Assembly (NCBI RefSeq): GCF_003319175.1
Contig: NZ_QOHK01000003.1
Location: 1 to 64,000 of the forward strand
Length of the DNA stretch: 64,000 nt
Source: Blastococcus sp. TF02-8
GTDB lineage: Bacteria; Actinomycetota; Actinomycetes; Mycobacteriales; Geodermatophilaceae
Direction: 5' to 3'
Both the position numbers and the translations under genes were made by a program. Below are positions 33,738 to 44,119 of the stretch, piece after piece. Positions within the stretch are counted from its first letter, which is position 1. Every line of letters starts with the position of its first letter. Below the pieces are notes generated by a model that was not told the origin of the DNA, made no database searches, and saw nothing but the letters and a program-made list of their open reading frames with translations.

Positions 33738-34501
33738 CCGTGTCCTCCGATGACCTCCAGGTCAGCATCACGACCAAGGACGCATGCGTCGACTTCCCCA
33801 TCTTCGACGCGAAGAGCCGTTCGTTGAAGAAGACCGTCATGGGGGTGGTGGGCGGCAACATCGACAGCGGTGCACGAGTGCCGATCATCGAGGCGCTGCG
33901 CGGCATCACGCTCCAGCTGGAGCACGGCGCGCGGGTGGGCCTGGTCGGCCACAACGGAGCCGGGAAGTCGACGCTCCTGCGCCTGCTCGCCGGGATCTAC
34001 GAACCGACCCGGGGCACCGCGGCGATCCGTGGCCGGGTCGCCCCGGTATTCGATCTCGGCGTCGGCATGGACCCCGAGATATCCGGGTTGGACAACATCA
34101 TGATCCGTGGGCTGTTCCTGGGCATGACACGCAAGCAGATGGAGCAGCGGGTCGACGACATCGCCGACTTCACCGAACTCGGCGACTTTCTGGACATGCC
34201 CCTGCGCACGTACTCGACCGGTATGCGAGTGCGTCTGGCGCTGGGTGTGGTCACCAGCATCGACCCCGAGATCCTCCTGCTGGACGAGGGCATCGGTGCT
34301 GTGGACGCGGCATTCCTGGAGAAGTCCAGAAGACGGCTGTCCGAGCTGGTCGAGCGCTCGGGGCTCCTGGTGTTCGCATCTCACTCAGATGAGTTCCTCC
34401 GCGAACTGTGCGATACCGCGATCTGGATGGAGCACGGCCAGATCAAGCAGCACGGCGCGATCGACGACGTCCTGAGGTCCTACAAGGGGCATGCAGGATG
34501 A
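33734..34501 (+). CDS. wzt: ABC polysaccharide exporter ATPase (Wzt/RfbE-like)
   Basis: 255 residues. Walker A GHNGAGKST (72-80), Q-loop region, ABC signature YSTGMRVRLALGV and Walker B ILLLDEGIGAVD are all present, with a switch His in FASHSD. The N-terminal extension DFPIFDAKSRSLKK is typical of teichoic-acid and O-antigen exporters. There is no C-terminal carbohydrate-binding domain, so polymer recognition would not use a cap-specific module. The GTG start overlaps the permease stop (GTGA), and the ATGA overlap at its end couples it to the GlfT1-like gene. Confidence 0.94.
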   Translation: MTVSSDDLQVSITTKDACVDFPIFDAKSRSLKKTVMGVVGGNIDSGARVPIIEALRGITLQLEHGARVGLVGHNGAGKSTLLRLLAGIYEPTRGTAAIRGRVAPVFDLGVGMDPEISGLDNIMIRGLFLGMTRKQMEQRVDDIADFTELGDFLDMPLRTYSTGMRVRLALGVVTSIDPEILLLDEGIGAVDAAFLEKSRRRLSELVERSGLLVFASHSDEFLRELCDTAIWMEHGQIKQHGAIDDVLRSYKGHAG

Positions 34502-35403
34502 CCGAACCGGGGGATGACGTCGAACGGGTGGTGGCGGTCATCGTGACGCGGCACCGGCCCGAGCTGTTGGCCGAGAGCCTTGCGGCGATCGCCGCTCAGA
34601 CCCGTCAGGTCGACGCCGTGGTCGTGGTGGACAACGGGCAGGACCGATCGGCCGAGAAGACCGTCACCGCGAGTGGCCTCGATGCCACCTATGTGGCCAG
34701 CCTGCGCAACCTCGGCGGCGCGGGTGGGTTCGCCCTGGGGATGTTGCACGCGTTGGCAATGGGCGCCGACTGGGTGTGGTGCGCTGACGACGACGGGCGG
34801 CCGGCCGACGACGAGGTGCTGGCCACTCTCCTGGCCGCAGCGCGGAGGCACGGTCTGGCGGAAGTATCCCCTCTGGTCACCGACAAGGCGGATCCTGACC
34901 GGCTGGCCTTTCCGCTCCGGCGGGGCCTCCGGTGGCGGCGCCGGCGCAGCGACTTTGCCGGGCTGGATCTTCTGCCGTCCTACGCCTCGCTGTTCAACGG
35001 CGCACTGTTCCGGGCCGATGCGCTCGACGTCGTGGGCGTGCCGGACTACCGGCTGTTCTTTCGCGGCGACGAAACGGAGATTCACCGCCGACTGCTGCGT
35101 TCGGGCCTGGCCTTCGGCACGTGCCCGCAGGCGGCCTACGTGCACCCCGAGGGAACCAGCGAGTTCGAGTCGATCCTCGGCGGCCGCCTGTCCGCGCAGT
35201 ACCCGACCGACGCAGCCAAGCGGTATTTCACGTACCGGAACAGGGGCTACCTGATGTCGCAGCCGGGAATGCGCTGGCTGCGACCTCTGGAGACCATCCG
35301 CTTCGGCTGGTTCTTCCTGGTGTCCCGCCGCGACCCGGGTGCATGGCGCGAATGGCTTCGCCTCACCCGGGCCGGGCGGAAGGAGCGGTTCAGCCGTCCG
35401 TGA
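34498..35403 (+). CDS. glfT1: Galactofuranosyltransferase GlfT1-like (GT2 family)
   Basis: 301 residues. The GT-A domain opens with VAVIVTRHRPELLAESLAAI, then VDNGQD, a metal-binding CADDDGRPADDE (about 98-109) and FRGDETEIHRRLL. GlfT1 adds the first galactofuranose residues to the rhamnosyl-GlcNAc linker of arabinogalactan. The identification rests on this GT2 layout plus adjacency to the exporter (as Rv3781-Rv3783) and to GlfT2 and Glf. Its 3' end overlaps the 3' end of glfT2 on the opposite strand by 14 bases. Exact acceptor is inferred. Confidence 0.85.
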   Translation: MTEPGDDVERVVAVIVTRHRPELLAESLAAIAAQTRQVDAVVVVDNGQDRSAEKTVTASGLDATYVASLRNLGGAGGFALGMLHALAMGADWVWCADDDGRPADDEVLATLLAAARRHGLAEVSPLVTDKADPDRLAFPLRRGLRWRRRRSDFAGLDLLPSYASLFNGALFRADALDVVGVPDYRLFFRGDETEIHRRLLRSGLAFGTCPQAAYVHPEGTSEFESILGGRLSAQYPTDAAKRYFTYRNRGYLMSQPGMRWLRPLETIRFGWFFLVSRRDPGAWREWLRLTRAGRKERFSRP

Positions 35404-37339
35404 GCTGGCCGTTGAAAGCCCGCTCCCAGCTCTCCGGCGAGGTGAGCTGCTCCATGTGAGCGCGGTACTCCTCCCGCAGGCGCGGAAACTCGCGGCGGAG
35501 CTTCATGTGGATCTGGACGGAGTGCCGGAGCATCCGCCAGAACGTCGTCTGGTCACGGCGACGGAACGTCACGCCGCGCCCGTCGGCGGTACCAACCGTG
35601 GCGCTGTCGAGACGGGACAGCAGGAACCAGCGCGCATCCTGCGCACTGATGTTCATCTCCGGCACCTGCACCGAATCCGGCTTCGGCGCTCTCAGGTTGT
35701 GCGCCAGCGCGGCGAACAGGGTCCGGCCGATCGTCAGCGGCGTCGTGGGGGGCTTCATGTAGCGCTCTGCCTTGAGCGCTCCCATCGAGGGGAGTGGCAG
35801 GTCGGAGGACGATGCAACGACCTGACCGTCGGGGTAGTCCCCCTGGTGCTCCAGCGCCGTCGGCAGGGCCGTGGGAAGCTTCGGGAACAGTTGCTCCGGG
35901 CCGGCGAGGAAGTCGTCGTAGGCGCGGTGATGCAGCGCTGCGGTGGCATATTGGAGCATGATCAGGAACTTCAGGTCCATCTTGAAGGTGTCCCGCAGCA
36001 GGGCGCCACCGTGCTTGAAGGGTGTGTGCAGCGCCGCCGCGACCAGGCGGTTCCTGACGTGGAAGTAGGCCTGCCAGCCCGCTGTGTCGTCCTTGTCGCT
36101 CCACGACAAGTGCCACACTGCGACGCCGGGCAAGGTTGCGGTCGGAATGCCGTGCTCGCCTGCTCGGATGCCGTACTCGGCGTCGTCCCACTTGATGAAG
36201 AGCGGAAGCGCGAGGCCGAGCCGCTCGATGGCTTCGCGCGGGATCAGACACATCCACCAGCCGGTGTAGTCCACGTCGATACGCCGGTGGAGCTCGGGCG
36301 TTTCGCGCAGTGAGTCCTTGGCGAAGTCGTGGGCGTACTCCGTGTTGGGCGCTGCCCGCCAGAAGAACGTGTCGCGGGAGACGACCTCGCCCATGGTGTG
36401 CAGGACCGAGCGGTCCTGGAGGGCCAGCATCTGTCCACCGACGATCATCGGCGCCTTCGTGAACCGGGCGAAGGCGTAGGCGCGCGCGACGCTGTCGGGC
36501 TCGAGCAGGACGTCGTCGTCCAGGAGGATGTGATGGGTGGCGTCGGTGTTCCGCAGCATCTCGTACATCGTGCGGGAGAAGCCGCCGCTACCCCCCAGGT
36601 TCGGCTGCTCGACGAGGCGCAGGCGCCCATCCAACGCCTTGGCCGCGGCGGGGTACTCCTCGGCGTCGCGCACCTTCTTGTTGCCCTGGTCGGCGACGAT
36701 GACGGCGGAGATGAGCTCGCGGACCACGTCGTCGTCGGCCAGCGCGGTCAAGGCGGCGACGCAGTCGTCGGGGCGGTTGAACGTGCAGATGCCGATGGAC
36801 AGGCGAGCTTCGCTCGTGGGGGCCTGTGCAGCCCACCAACCTGCTGCGTGCACCTCCACGGGGGTGTCGTCCGCGGTGACATCGAACCAGTACCAACCGC
36901 CGTCCTCGAAGGGCGTGAGGTCCAGCTCGAACTCCAGTTCGCGCCGCTCGGCAGAGGTGGCTGCGCCGGTGACGTGGATGATGCTGCCGTCGGCCTTGGA
37001 CCGGTAGACGTCGATGCGACCGTGGCCGGACACGTCCATCTTGAGCACGACGCTGCGCAGCACGGTCCAGCGTCGCCAGTAACTGGCCGGGAACGCGTTG
37101 AAGTAGGTGGCGAAGGAGACTTCGTTGCCGTCCGGCACCAGGGCCTGGGTTCGGGAGGCCGACTGCACCCGCCGCGCACCCTCTTCGTCCACGTAGAGGG
37201 ACCGGACCTTCGAGGGGTCGCCGGACCTCGGGAGGAGCACCCGCTGCAGCAACGTCACTGCCTTCTCCGGAGCGAGTGCCTCGGCCGACGGCTCGCTCAC
37301 GCGCTCCGGTGAGACGGGGGAATTGGTGATGGTGGTCAT
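35390..37339 (-). CDS. glfT2: Galactofuranosyltransferase GlfT2 (polymerase)
   Basis: 649 residues, close to the roughly 637 of the mycobacterial enzyme. An N-terminal beta-rich domain is followed by a GT-A domain (LSIGICTFNRPDDC). The metal-binding triad is LLDDDV (Asp274-276), the probable catalytic pair WDDAE (Asp385/386), and a downstream AVWHLSW histidine. A helical C-terminal domain completes the protein. GlfT2 polymerises alternating beta-1,5/1,6 galactofuranose from UDP-Galf on the inner membrane face. It lies 18 bases downstream of glf on the same strand, the same pair as Rv3809c-Rv3808c, so donor synthesis and polymerisation are co-expressed. The ATG start is followed by a Ser/Pro/Glu-rich stretch. 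Confidence 0.95.
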   Translation of the reverse strand: MTTITNSPVSPERVSEPSAEALAPEKAVTLLQRVLLPRSGDPSKVRSLYVDEEGARRVQSASRTQALVPDGNEVSFATYFNAFPASYWRRWTVLRSVVLKMDVSGHGRIDVYRSKADGSIIHVTGAATSAERRELEFELDLTPFEDGGWYWFDVTADDTPVEVHAAGWWAAQAPTSEARLSIGICTFNRPDDCVAALTALADDDVVRELISAVIVADQGNKKVRDAEEYPAAAKALDGRLRLVEQPNLGGSGGFSRTMYEMLRNTDATHHILLDDDVLLEPDSVARAYAFARFTKAPMIVGGQMLALQDRSVLHTMGEVVSRDTFFWRAAPNTEYAHDFAKDSLRETPELHRRIDVDYTGWWMCLIPREAIERLGLALPLFIKWDDAEYGIRAGEHGIPTATLPGVAVWHLSWSDKDDTAGWQAYFHVRNRLVAAALHTPFKHGGALLRDTFKMDLKFLIMLQYATAALHHRAYDDFLAGPEQLFPKLPTALPTALEHQGDYPDGQVVASSSDLPLPSMGALKAERYMKPPTTPLTIGRTLFAALAHNLRAPKPDSVQVPEMNISAQDARWFLLSRLDSATVGTADGRGVTFRRRDQTTFWRMLRHSVQIHMKLRREFPRLREEYRAHMEQLTSPESWERAFNGQLTDG

Positions 37340-37357
37340 CAGGCTGGGGTCCTCGGT

Positions 37358-38713
<1,356 letters not shown>

Positions 38714-38816
38714 TCACCGGAAGCGCCGCCCCATGGCCGGCGGGGCGAGGACGGGCGGTCACGCGGCGCACGCCCGGCGAACGCCCGTCCTCCGACGAAC
38801 GGGAGCATCACGCGTC

Positions 38817-41219
38817 ATGCCTGTCATCAGATCGACGACGGCGCCACGGGAACGCGTCGCCGCGGCGTCGCGAGAGTCCGCAGCTGCAATGGGCCGCCGA
38901 CGAGGTGACCATCCGGCCCGCCCCCTCGGCTCCGCCGTGGGCCCGTATGTGGGCTACCTGGCGGCCCAGCTGGCCCAACTGATCGTGCTTCACCGTTTGG
39001 TGCCGCGCTTCTTCTGGCTGGACGATTCACAGGCTCAGTTCGGCCCCATGGCCTGGTGGCTCGGCAGGAACCTGGACAACGGGATCCCGCCCTTGGTCGA
39101 TCCCGGCCAGGGTGCCTCGGGGAACGTCACCAGCGACATGCAGTACGGGGTGCTCGATCCCCTCCACTGGTTGCTGTGGGGGGTGCTCGGCCGGCAGGAC
39201 AACGTGCTCACGATGGCGTGGGAGTACGGCGCGACGTGCGTGATCCTGCTGGGGCTGGGCGTCCTAGCTCTGCTGCGTCGGCACGGCGTACCGGGCTTCG
39301 TGGCCACCGCCGGTGCTCTCGGCGTGGCGTCGAGCGGCTTCTTCCTCTGGTACGGCAGCTTCTGGTGGCCCCTCATGTGGGGTTCGGCGTGGCTTCCCTG
39401 GCTGTGGCTGGGCCTGAGCTCCCGACGGCCTCGGGGGCTGCTCCTGACCGGGCTGGCCACATGGGCGGTGCTGGCTTCTGGCAGCCCGTACACGATCCCT
39501 TTCGCCCTCGTCATCGTGATCGCCCAGGCGTTCGAGATGCGCCGGGAGGCCGGTGGCTTGCGTCCGCTGGTGCACAGCCGTGCCTTTCTCGGCCAGTTCG
39601 GCGCACTCGTGGCCGGCGTGCTGGTGGCGATGCCCACCTTGCTCAATGCGGTTCAGCAATCGTCGTACGTCGAGCGGCAGTCAGCGGACGAGGTCATCGG
39701 CAACACCGGAGGCCAGGTGCCCAATCTGCTGGACGTCCTGGTGGGCGGGCCGACGTTGCTCGGCCAGACCAACGCCTTCAACGGCGCCGTCGGGTTGGTC
39801 CCAGCCATGGCCACGTTCCTGCTCGGTCTGCCCCTGGTTGCGATGGTGCGCTGGCGCGCGGCGTTCTCCGCTCCGGGGCTGGTCACCGCCGGGGCGCTGG
39901 CGCTGGCCGGCGTGATCGCCACGCAGTTGCCCACGGTCGTGGGGCTCTTCCGATACCCGTTCCGCTACCTCGTGGTGGTTCAGATCGCGCTGCCCGTGCT
40001 GGTCCTCCTCGGACTCGCCGTGGCGGGAACGGTGACCCGGCGGCGGGTCGCCGTCGCGACGGGGCTGGTGGGTGTGCAGCTGGCGCTGGCCATCTCGCGG
40101 GCTCCGCTGCTCTGGCCGTGGCACGTGGCCGGCGCGGTCGTCGTGGCAGTGGCGCTGATCGCGTTCCTGGTGTCCCGGTCGCGCGTCGACCGTGTCGGAG
40201 TGCTGGCCGCAGTCGTCCTGGTCGTGCTGACCGCGGTGCCACTGGTGCTGGCCGAGAAGATGATGGTCGTGGTGCAGGACCGGCTCAACATCGAGCGGGG
40301 CTTCACCGGCGCCGCCGGTCAGCCTTATCGAGACATCGGGGTCCCCGATCAATCCGGCGCCGGCGCCATGGGGCAGACCGTGAGGGAATTCCGCGACCGG
40401 TCGATCCTCACCGACCGCACCGCCACCGTCTATGCGTGGGGATTCTTCGGTGACGTGTTCGGTTCCGATCGGGGCTGGGCGAAGGGATTCTTCCCGGGCA
40501 ACGCGAACCTCCTGGCCGGGGCCACGGTGGGCACCGGCTACGTCACCTCGCCGCACAAGGGACTCGCACCGATCCTGTGCACCAGCTATGTCGGGAACGT
40601 GGACTGTCCCTCACCGACACGGCTGCTGAACCGGGTACCGGGTACCGATCTCCCGTGGATCGAGGCACTCTCGTCCGACACCGTGGCGTTGTCGCGTAGC
40701 GTCCCCGAGGAGCTGCGTTCCTACTTCGACCGGCGCTGGGAGCAGGTCGACGGCGACGGCGAGTGGCAGACCTATCGGCGCCCCGAGGAGATGCGACTGC
40801 CCGGCCGGATCGCGGCTCTGGACGGGGTCGAGGTCGCGCGCGAGGGGTGGTCGGTCGGTCTGGGCCGGATCGATCAGCCGCAGGAGGAGTACACCGTGAC
40901 TACGTCGGGCCAGTCAGAGGGCACCGTCCTGCTCCGCGTGCCGTACTGGCCCGGTTACCGGGCCACGATCGACGGCGAGGAGGTGCCGGTGACTGCGGTC
41001 GACGACGCGCTGGTGGAGGTGACGGTGCCGGCGGGCGTGCGGGACGGACGCCTCGCGCTCACCTTCGATCCGATCGGCGCTCAGCTGCTGTACCCCTCGC
41101 TCGCTGCCGGGGCGGGTCTGATGATCCTGACCGTCACGCTCGCGATGCTGGCGGTGCGCCGATCGCCTCGGGGCGACGACGCGATCGCCCACGACGGTGA
41201 ACGGGTGCACGTCCGATGA
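38817..41219 (+). CDS. Multi-pass membrane protein, YfhO/GT-C-like (paralogue B)
   Basis: 800 residues with about 12 helices. It is a paralogue of the protein at 21610-23925, with the same RFFWLDDSQAQFGP loop, QYGVLDPLHWLLW, SSGFFLWYGSFWWPLMW, PWLWLGLS, TQLPTVVGLFRYPFRYLVVVQIALPVLV-like segment and a C-terminal YWPGYRATIDGEEVPV domain. It likely uses a polyprenyl-phosphate sugar donor on the outer membrane face. The ATG at 38817 is preceded by GGGAG about 11 bases away; ATG at 38889 is possible. Its stop overlaps the WbbL-like start (ATGA). It may add a sugar decoration to the galactan or linker, but the acceptor is unknown. Confidence 0.8.
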   Translation: MPVIRSTTAPRERVAAASRESAAAMGRRRGDHPARPLGSAVGPYVGYLAAQLAQLIVLHRLVPRFFWLDDSQAQFGPMAWWLGRNLDNGIPPLVDPGQGASGNVTSDMQYGVLDPLHWLLWGVLGRQDNVLTMAWEYGATCVILLGLGVLALLRRHGVPGFVATAGALGVASSGFFLWYGSFWWPLMWGSAWLPWLWLGLSSRRPRGLLLTGLATWAVLASGSPYTIPFALVIVIAQAFEMRREAGGLRPLVHSRAFLGQFGALVAGVLVAMPTLLNAVQQSSYVERQSADEVIGNTGGQVPNLLDVLVGGPTLLGQTNAFNGAVGLVPAMATFLLGLPLVAMVRWRAAFSAPGLVTAGALALAGVIATQLPTVVGLFRYPFRYLVVVQIALPVLVLLGLAVAGTVTRRRVAVATGLVGVQLALAISRAPLLWPWHVAGAVVVAVALIAFLVSRSRVDRVGVLAAVVLVVLTAVPLVLAEKMMVVVQDRLNIERGFTGAAGQPYRDIGVPDQSGAGAMGQTVREFRDRSILTDRTATVYAWGFFGDVFGSDRGWAKGFFPGNANLLAGATVGTGYVTSPHKGLAPILCTSYVGNVDCPSPTRLLNRVPGTDLPWIEALSSDTVALSRSVPEELRSYFDRRWEQVDGDGEWQTYRRPEEMRLPGRIAALDGVEVAREGWSVGLGRIDQPQEEYTVTTSGQSEGTVLLRVPYWPGYRATIDGEEVPVTAVDDALVEVTVPAGVRDGRLALTFDPIGAQLLYPSLAAGAGLMILTVTLAMLAVRRSPRGDDAIAHDGERVHVR

Positions 41220-42148
41220 GCGGACCACGTCCGCTCCGCGTCGTTGCCGTCACGTACTCGCCGGGAGAGGCGCTCGAGGGGTTCATCGAGTCGCTGGCCG
41301 CCGCCACGACCCGGCCCGTGGAGGTCGTCCTCGCCGACAACGGCTCCACCGACGGGGTTCCGGAGCAGGCTGCCGCCCGGCACCCGAACGTCCGGGTCCT
41401 GCGCACCGGCGGGAACATCGGCTACGGAGCCGCGGCGAACGCCGGGCTCGCCGACCTGCGCACCGGGCGCGCGCTGATCGCCAACCCCGACCTGCGCTTC
41501 GCCCCGGGATCGGTCGACGAGCTGCTCGCCGCCGCCGACCGCTGGCCGCGCGCGGCGATGCTGGGGCCGGCGATCATGACGCCGCAGGGGGAGCTGTACC
41601 CCTCGGCCCGCGACCTGCCGCGGCTGTCCACCGGCGCCGGGCACGCGCTGCTGGGCTGGATCTGGCCCAGCAACCCGTGGACGGCGCGGTACCGGCGCGA
41701 GCGGGAGGCGCCGCGTGAGCGCCCGGCCGGCTGGCTGAGCGGCTCCTGCCTCCTGGTGGACCTCGAGGCGTTCTGGTCGGTCGGCGGCTTCGACCCCGGC
41801 TTCTTCATGTACTTCGAGGACGTCGACCTGGCCGAGCGGCTCGGGCGCGCGGGCTGGCTGCACGTCTACGTGCCCACCGCGGTCGTCGAGCACGAGGGCG
41901 GGCACGCCACCCGGCGGGAACCGCACCGGATGCAGCGCGTGCACCACACCAGCGCCCTGCGCTACCTCTCCGGCCAGTACCCCGGCCGTCGCAACGCCCC
42001 GCTGCGCGGCGCCCTGAGGGCGGGCCTGGGCGGCCGGATGCTCGTCTCCTACGTCAGCGGCCGGGTCGCCGCGGGCGCGCGGTTCCAGCGGCGGGCACGC
42101 GATCTGGCCGTCGTCGCCGCCCCGCCGGACCAGCCGCGGGAGCGCTGA
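41216..42148 (+). CDS. wbbL: GT2 glycosyltransferase, WbbL-like rhamnosyltransferase
   Basis: 310 residues. VVAVTYSPGEALEGFIESL opens the GT-A domain, followed by LADNGSTDG, NIGYGAAANAGL, a metal-binding IANPDLRFAPG (about 85-95), WLSGSCLLVDLEAF and FDPGFFMYFEDVDLAERL. WbbL adds rhamnose to GlcNAc-pyrophosphoryl-decaprenol to form the linker for arabinogalactan. The immediate neighbour is manC, as in Rv3265c-Rv3264c, which supports this over other GT2 roles. rmlD, which precedes wbbL in mycobacteria, is absent here. Confidence 0.85.
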   Translation: MSGPRPLRVVAVTYSPGEALEGFIESLAAATTRPVEVVLADNGSTDGVPEQAAARHPNVRVLRTGGNIGYGAAANAGLADLRTGRALIANPDLRFAPGSVDELLAAADRWPRAAMLGPAIMTPQGELYPSARDLPRLSTGAGHALLGWIWPSNPWTARYRREREAPRERPAGWLSGSCLLVDLEAFWSVGGFDPGFFMYFEDVDLAERLGRAGWLHVYVPTAVVEHEGGHATRREPHRMQRVHHTSALRYLSGQYPGRRNAPLRGALRAGLGGRMLVSYVSGRVAAGARFQRRARDLAVVAAPPDQPRER

Positions 42149-42149
42149 G

Positions 42150-43250
42150 GTGCGCCACGCGGTGATCATGGCCGGGGGATCCGGGACGCGGCTGTGGCCG
42201 CTGTCGCGGGCCGGCCGGCCCAAGCAGCTGCTCGACGTCGTCGCCGATGCCGGAGGCGGCGCGCACAGCCTCCTGGCGGAGGCCTTCACGAGGGTCCGCG
42301 CCGTCGTGCCGGCCGACTGCGTCTGGGTCTGCACCGCCGCCCGCTACGCCGACCAGGTGCGCGCGGCGCTGCCCGAGCTGGCAGAGGGGCGGCTCGTCCT
42401 CGAGCCCGAGGCCCGCGACACGGCCAACGCCGTGGGGCTGGCGGCCGCGCTCGTCGCCGACGTCGACCCGGACGCGGAGCTGGCGGTCGTGAGCGCCGAC
42501 CACGTCATCCGCCCGCTGGAGCGGTTCGCCGAGGTGCTGAGCACGGCCTTCGACGCGCTGGCCGAGCGACCCCGGGCGCTGGTCACCCTGGGGATCACGC
42601 CGACGTCCCCGGCCACCGGGTTCGGCTACGTGCAGCGCGGGCCGGCCACCACGACCCCCGGGGTGGCCGAGGCGGCCTCCTTCCGGGAGAAGCCCGACCG
42701 CGCCACGGCGGAGGAGTACCTGGCCGGCGGCCGGTACCTCTGGAACTCGGGCATGTTCGTCTGGCGCGCCCGCACCGTCCTCGACGCCCTGGCCGACCAC
42801 CTGCCCGAATCGGCCGAGGGGCTGGCGCGGATCGTGGCCGCGCCCCCGGGCCCGGCCCGGGACGCCGTGCTCGCCGAGGTGTTCCCCACGCTGCCGAGGA
42901 TCAGCGTCGACTACGCCGTCCTGGAGCCCGCGGCCGCCGAGCCCGGTCGCGTCCTCGTCGCCGACCTGGACGTCGACTGGCTCGACGTCGGGTCGTGGCC
43001 GGCGCTCGCCCACACCCTCGACGACGACGGGGCGGGCAACGCCGTGCGCGGGCTCGCCGTGGTGCTCGACGGCTCGGGCAACATCGTGTTCAGCGACGAC
43101 CCCGCGCACCTGGTGGCGCTGGTCGGCGTCCGCGACAGCGTCGTGGTGCACACCGCCGACGTGACCATGGTCTGCCCGGTGGCCGACGCCGAGCGGGTCA
43201 AGCAGCTGCTCGCGGCGGTGCAGGAGCGACACGGCCCGCACTTCGGCTGA
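42150..43250 (+). CDS. manC: Mannose-1-phosphate guanylyltransferase
   Basis: It makes GDP-mannose from mannose-1-phosphate and GTP, feeding mannosyl-lipid and glycan synthesis. 366 residues. [22 protein letters not shown] is split between nucleotide-binding and catalytic parts; [14 protein letters not shown] and [10 protein letters not shown] are typical of the GMP-type transferases. The C-terminal beta-helix contains [12 protein letters not shown]. The GTG start is one base after the wbbL stop with GGGAGCG upstream. The same window encodes phosphomannomutase and ManA, so the whole Fru-6-P to GDP-Man route is present. It is equivalent to Rv3264c. Confidence 0.94.
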   Translation: MRHAVIMAGGSGTRLWPLSRAGRPKQLLDVVADAGGGAHSLLAEAFTRVRAVVPADCVWVCTAARYADQVRAALPELAEGRLVLEPEARDTANAVGLAAALVADVDPDAELAVVSADHVIRPLERFAEVLSTAFDALAERPRALVTLGITPTSPATGFGYVQRGPATTTPGVAEAASFREKPDRATAEEYLAGGRYLWNSGMFVWRARTVLDALADHLPESAEGLARIVAAPPGPARDAVLAEVFPTLPRISVDYAVLEPAAAEPGRVLVADLDVDWLDVGSWPALAHTLDDDGAGNAVRGLAVVLDGSGNIVFSDDPAHLVALVGVRDSVVVHTADVTMVCPVADAERVKQLLAAVQERHGPHFG

Positions 43251-43272
43251 CCCGCATGATTGGCTGCCGGGC

Positions 43273-44043
43273 ATGAAGAACTTCGACGTCGCAGCCGTTG
43301 TCAGCGGAGGGGCCTCCGGGCTCGGCGAGGCCACGACCCGGGCCCTGGCCGCCCGGGGCGCCGCCGTGACCATCATGGACCTCAACGAGGAGCGCGGGCG
43401 GGGGCTCGCGGCCGAGCTGGGCGGGCACACCACCTTCGTCCGCACCGACGTCACCGACGAGGCCTCGGTCCAGGCGGCCGTCGCCGAGGCGACCGGCAAG
43501 GACCGGCCGCTGCGCATCGCGATCAGCTGCGCCGGCATCGGGGCCGGCCAGCGCACGGTCGGCCGCAACGGCGAGCCGCACGACCTCGGCGCGTTCATGA
43601 AGGTCCTCACCGTCAACCTGGTCGGCACCTTCAACGTGCTGCGCCTGGCGGGCTCGGCGATGGCGCAGACCGAGCCGGGGGAGGACGGCGAGCGCGGCGT
43701 CGTCGTCAACACCGCCTCGATCGCGGCGTTCGACGGTCAGATCGGCCAGCTGGCCTACTCGGCGTCCAAGGGCGGGGTCGTCGGCATGACGCTGCCCGCG
43801 GCGCGTGACCTGTCCTCGATCGGCGTGCGGGTGTGCACCATCGCCCCGGGCCTGGTCGACACGCCGCTGCTGGCCGGTCTTCCGGAGGAGGCGCGGGCCG
43901 CGCTCTCGGCGGGCATACCCTTCCCCAAGCGGCTGGGCCGCCCGTCCGACTTCGCCGAGCTGGCGCTCGCGATCGTCGAGAACGGCTACCTCAACGGTGA
44001 GGTCATCCGGATGGACGGCGCGCTGCGGATGGCACCCCGCTGA
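43273..44043 (+). CDS. SDR-family dehydrogenase (3-hydroxyacyl-CoA dehydrogenase type II-like)
   Basis: 256 residues with a short-chain dehydrogenase fold. The cofactor motif is [15 protein letters not shown] (near residue 12), Asp in [10 protein letters not shown] suggests NAD preference, and NxxG-type ISCAGIG is present. The active site YSASK (about 163-167) is preceded by NTASIAA. The C-terminal stretch [32 protein letters not shown] resembles 17-beta-HSD10-like enzymes that oxidise short-chain 3-hydroxyacyl-CoA. It has no obvious link to the glycan genes. The ATG start has no clear Shine-Dalgarno. Confidence 0.88.
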   Translation: MKNFDVAAVVSGGASGLGEATTRALAARGAAVTIMDLNEERGRGLAAELGGHTTFVRTDVTDEASVQAAVAEATGKDRPLRIAISCAGIGAGQRTVGRNGEPHDLGAFMKVLTVNLVGTFNVLRLAGSAMAQTEPGEDGERGVVVNTASIAAFDGQIGQLAYSASKGGVVGMTLPAARDLSSIGVRVCTIAPGLVDTPLLAGLPEEARAALSAGIPFPKRLGRPSDFAELALAIVENGYLNGEVIRMDGALRMAPR

Positions 44044-44119
44044 CCTCTTCCGGGAGCACCTCCTGAGCACCAGCACGACCTCGGGCACCCGGGCCGTCGC
44101 GGACGTCGCGACGACCTGG

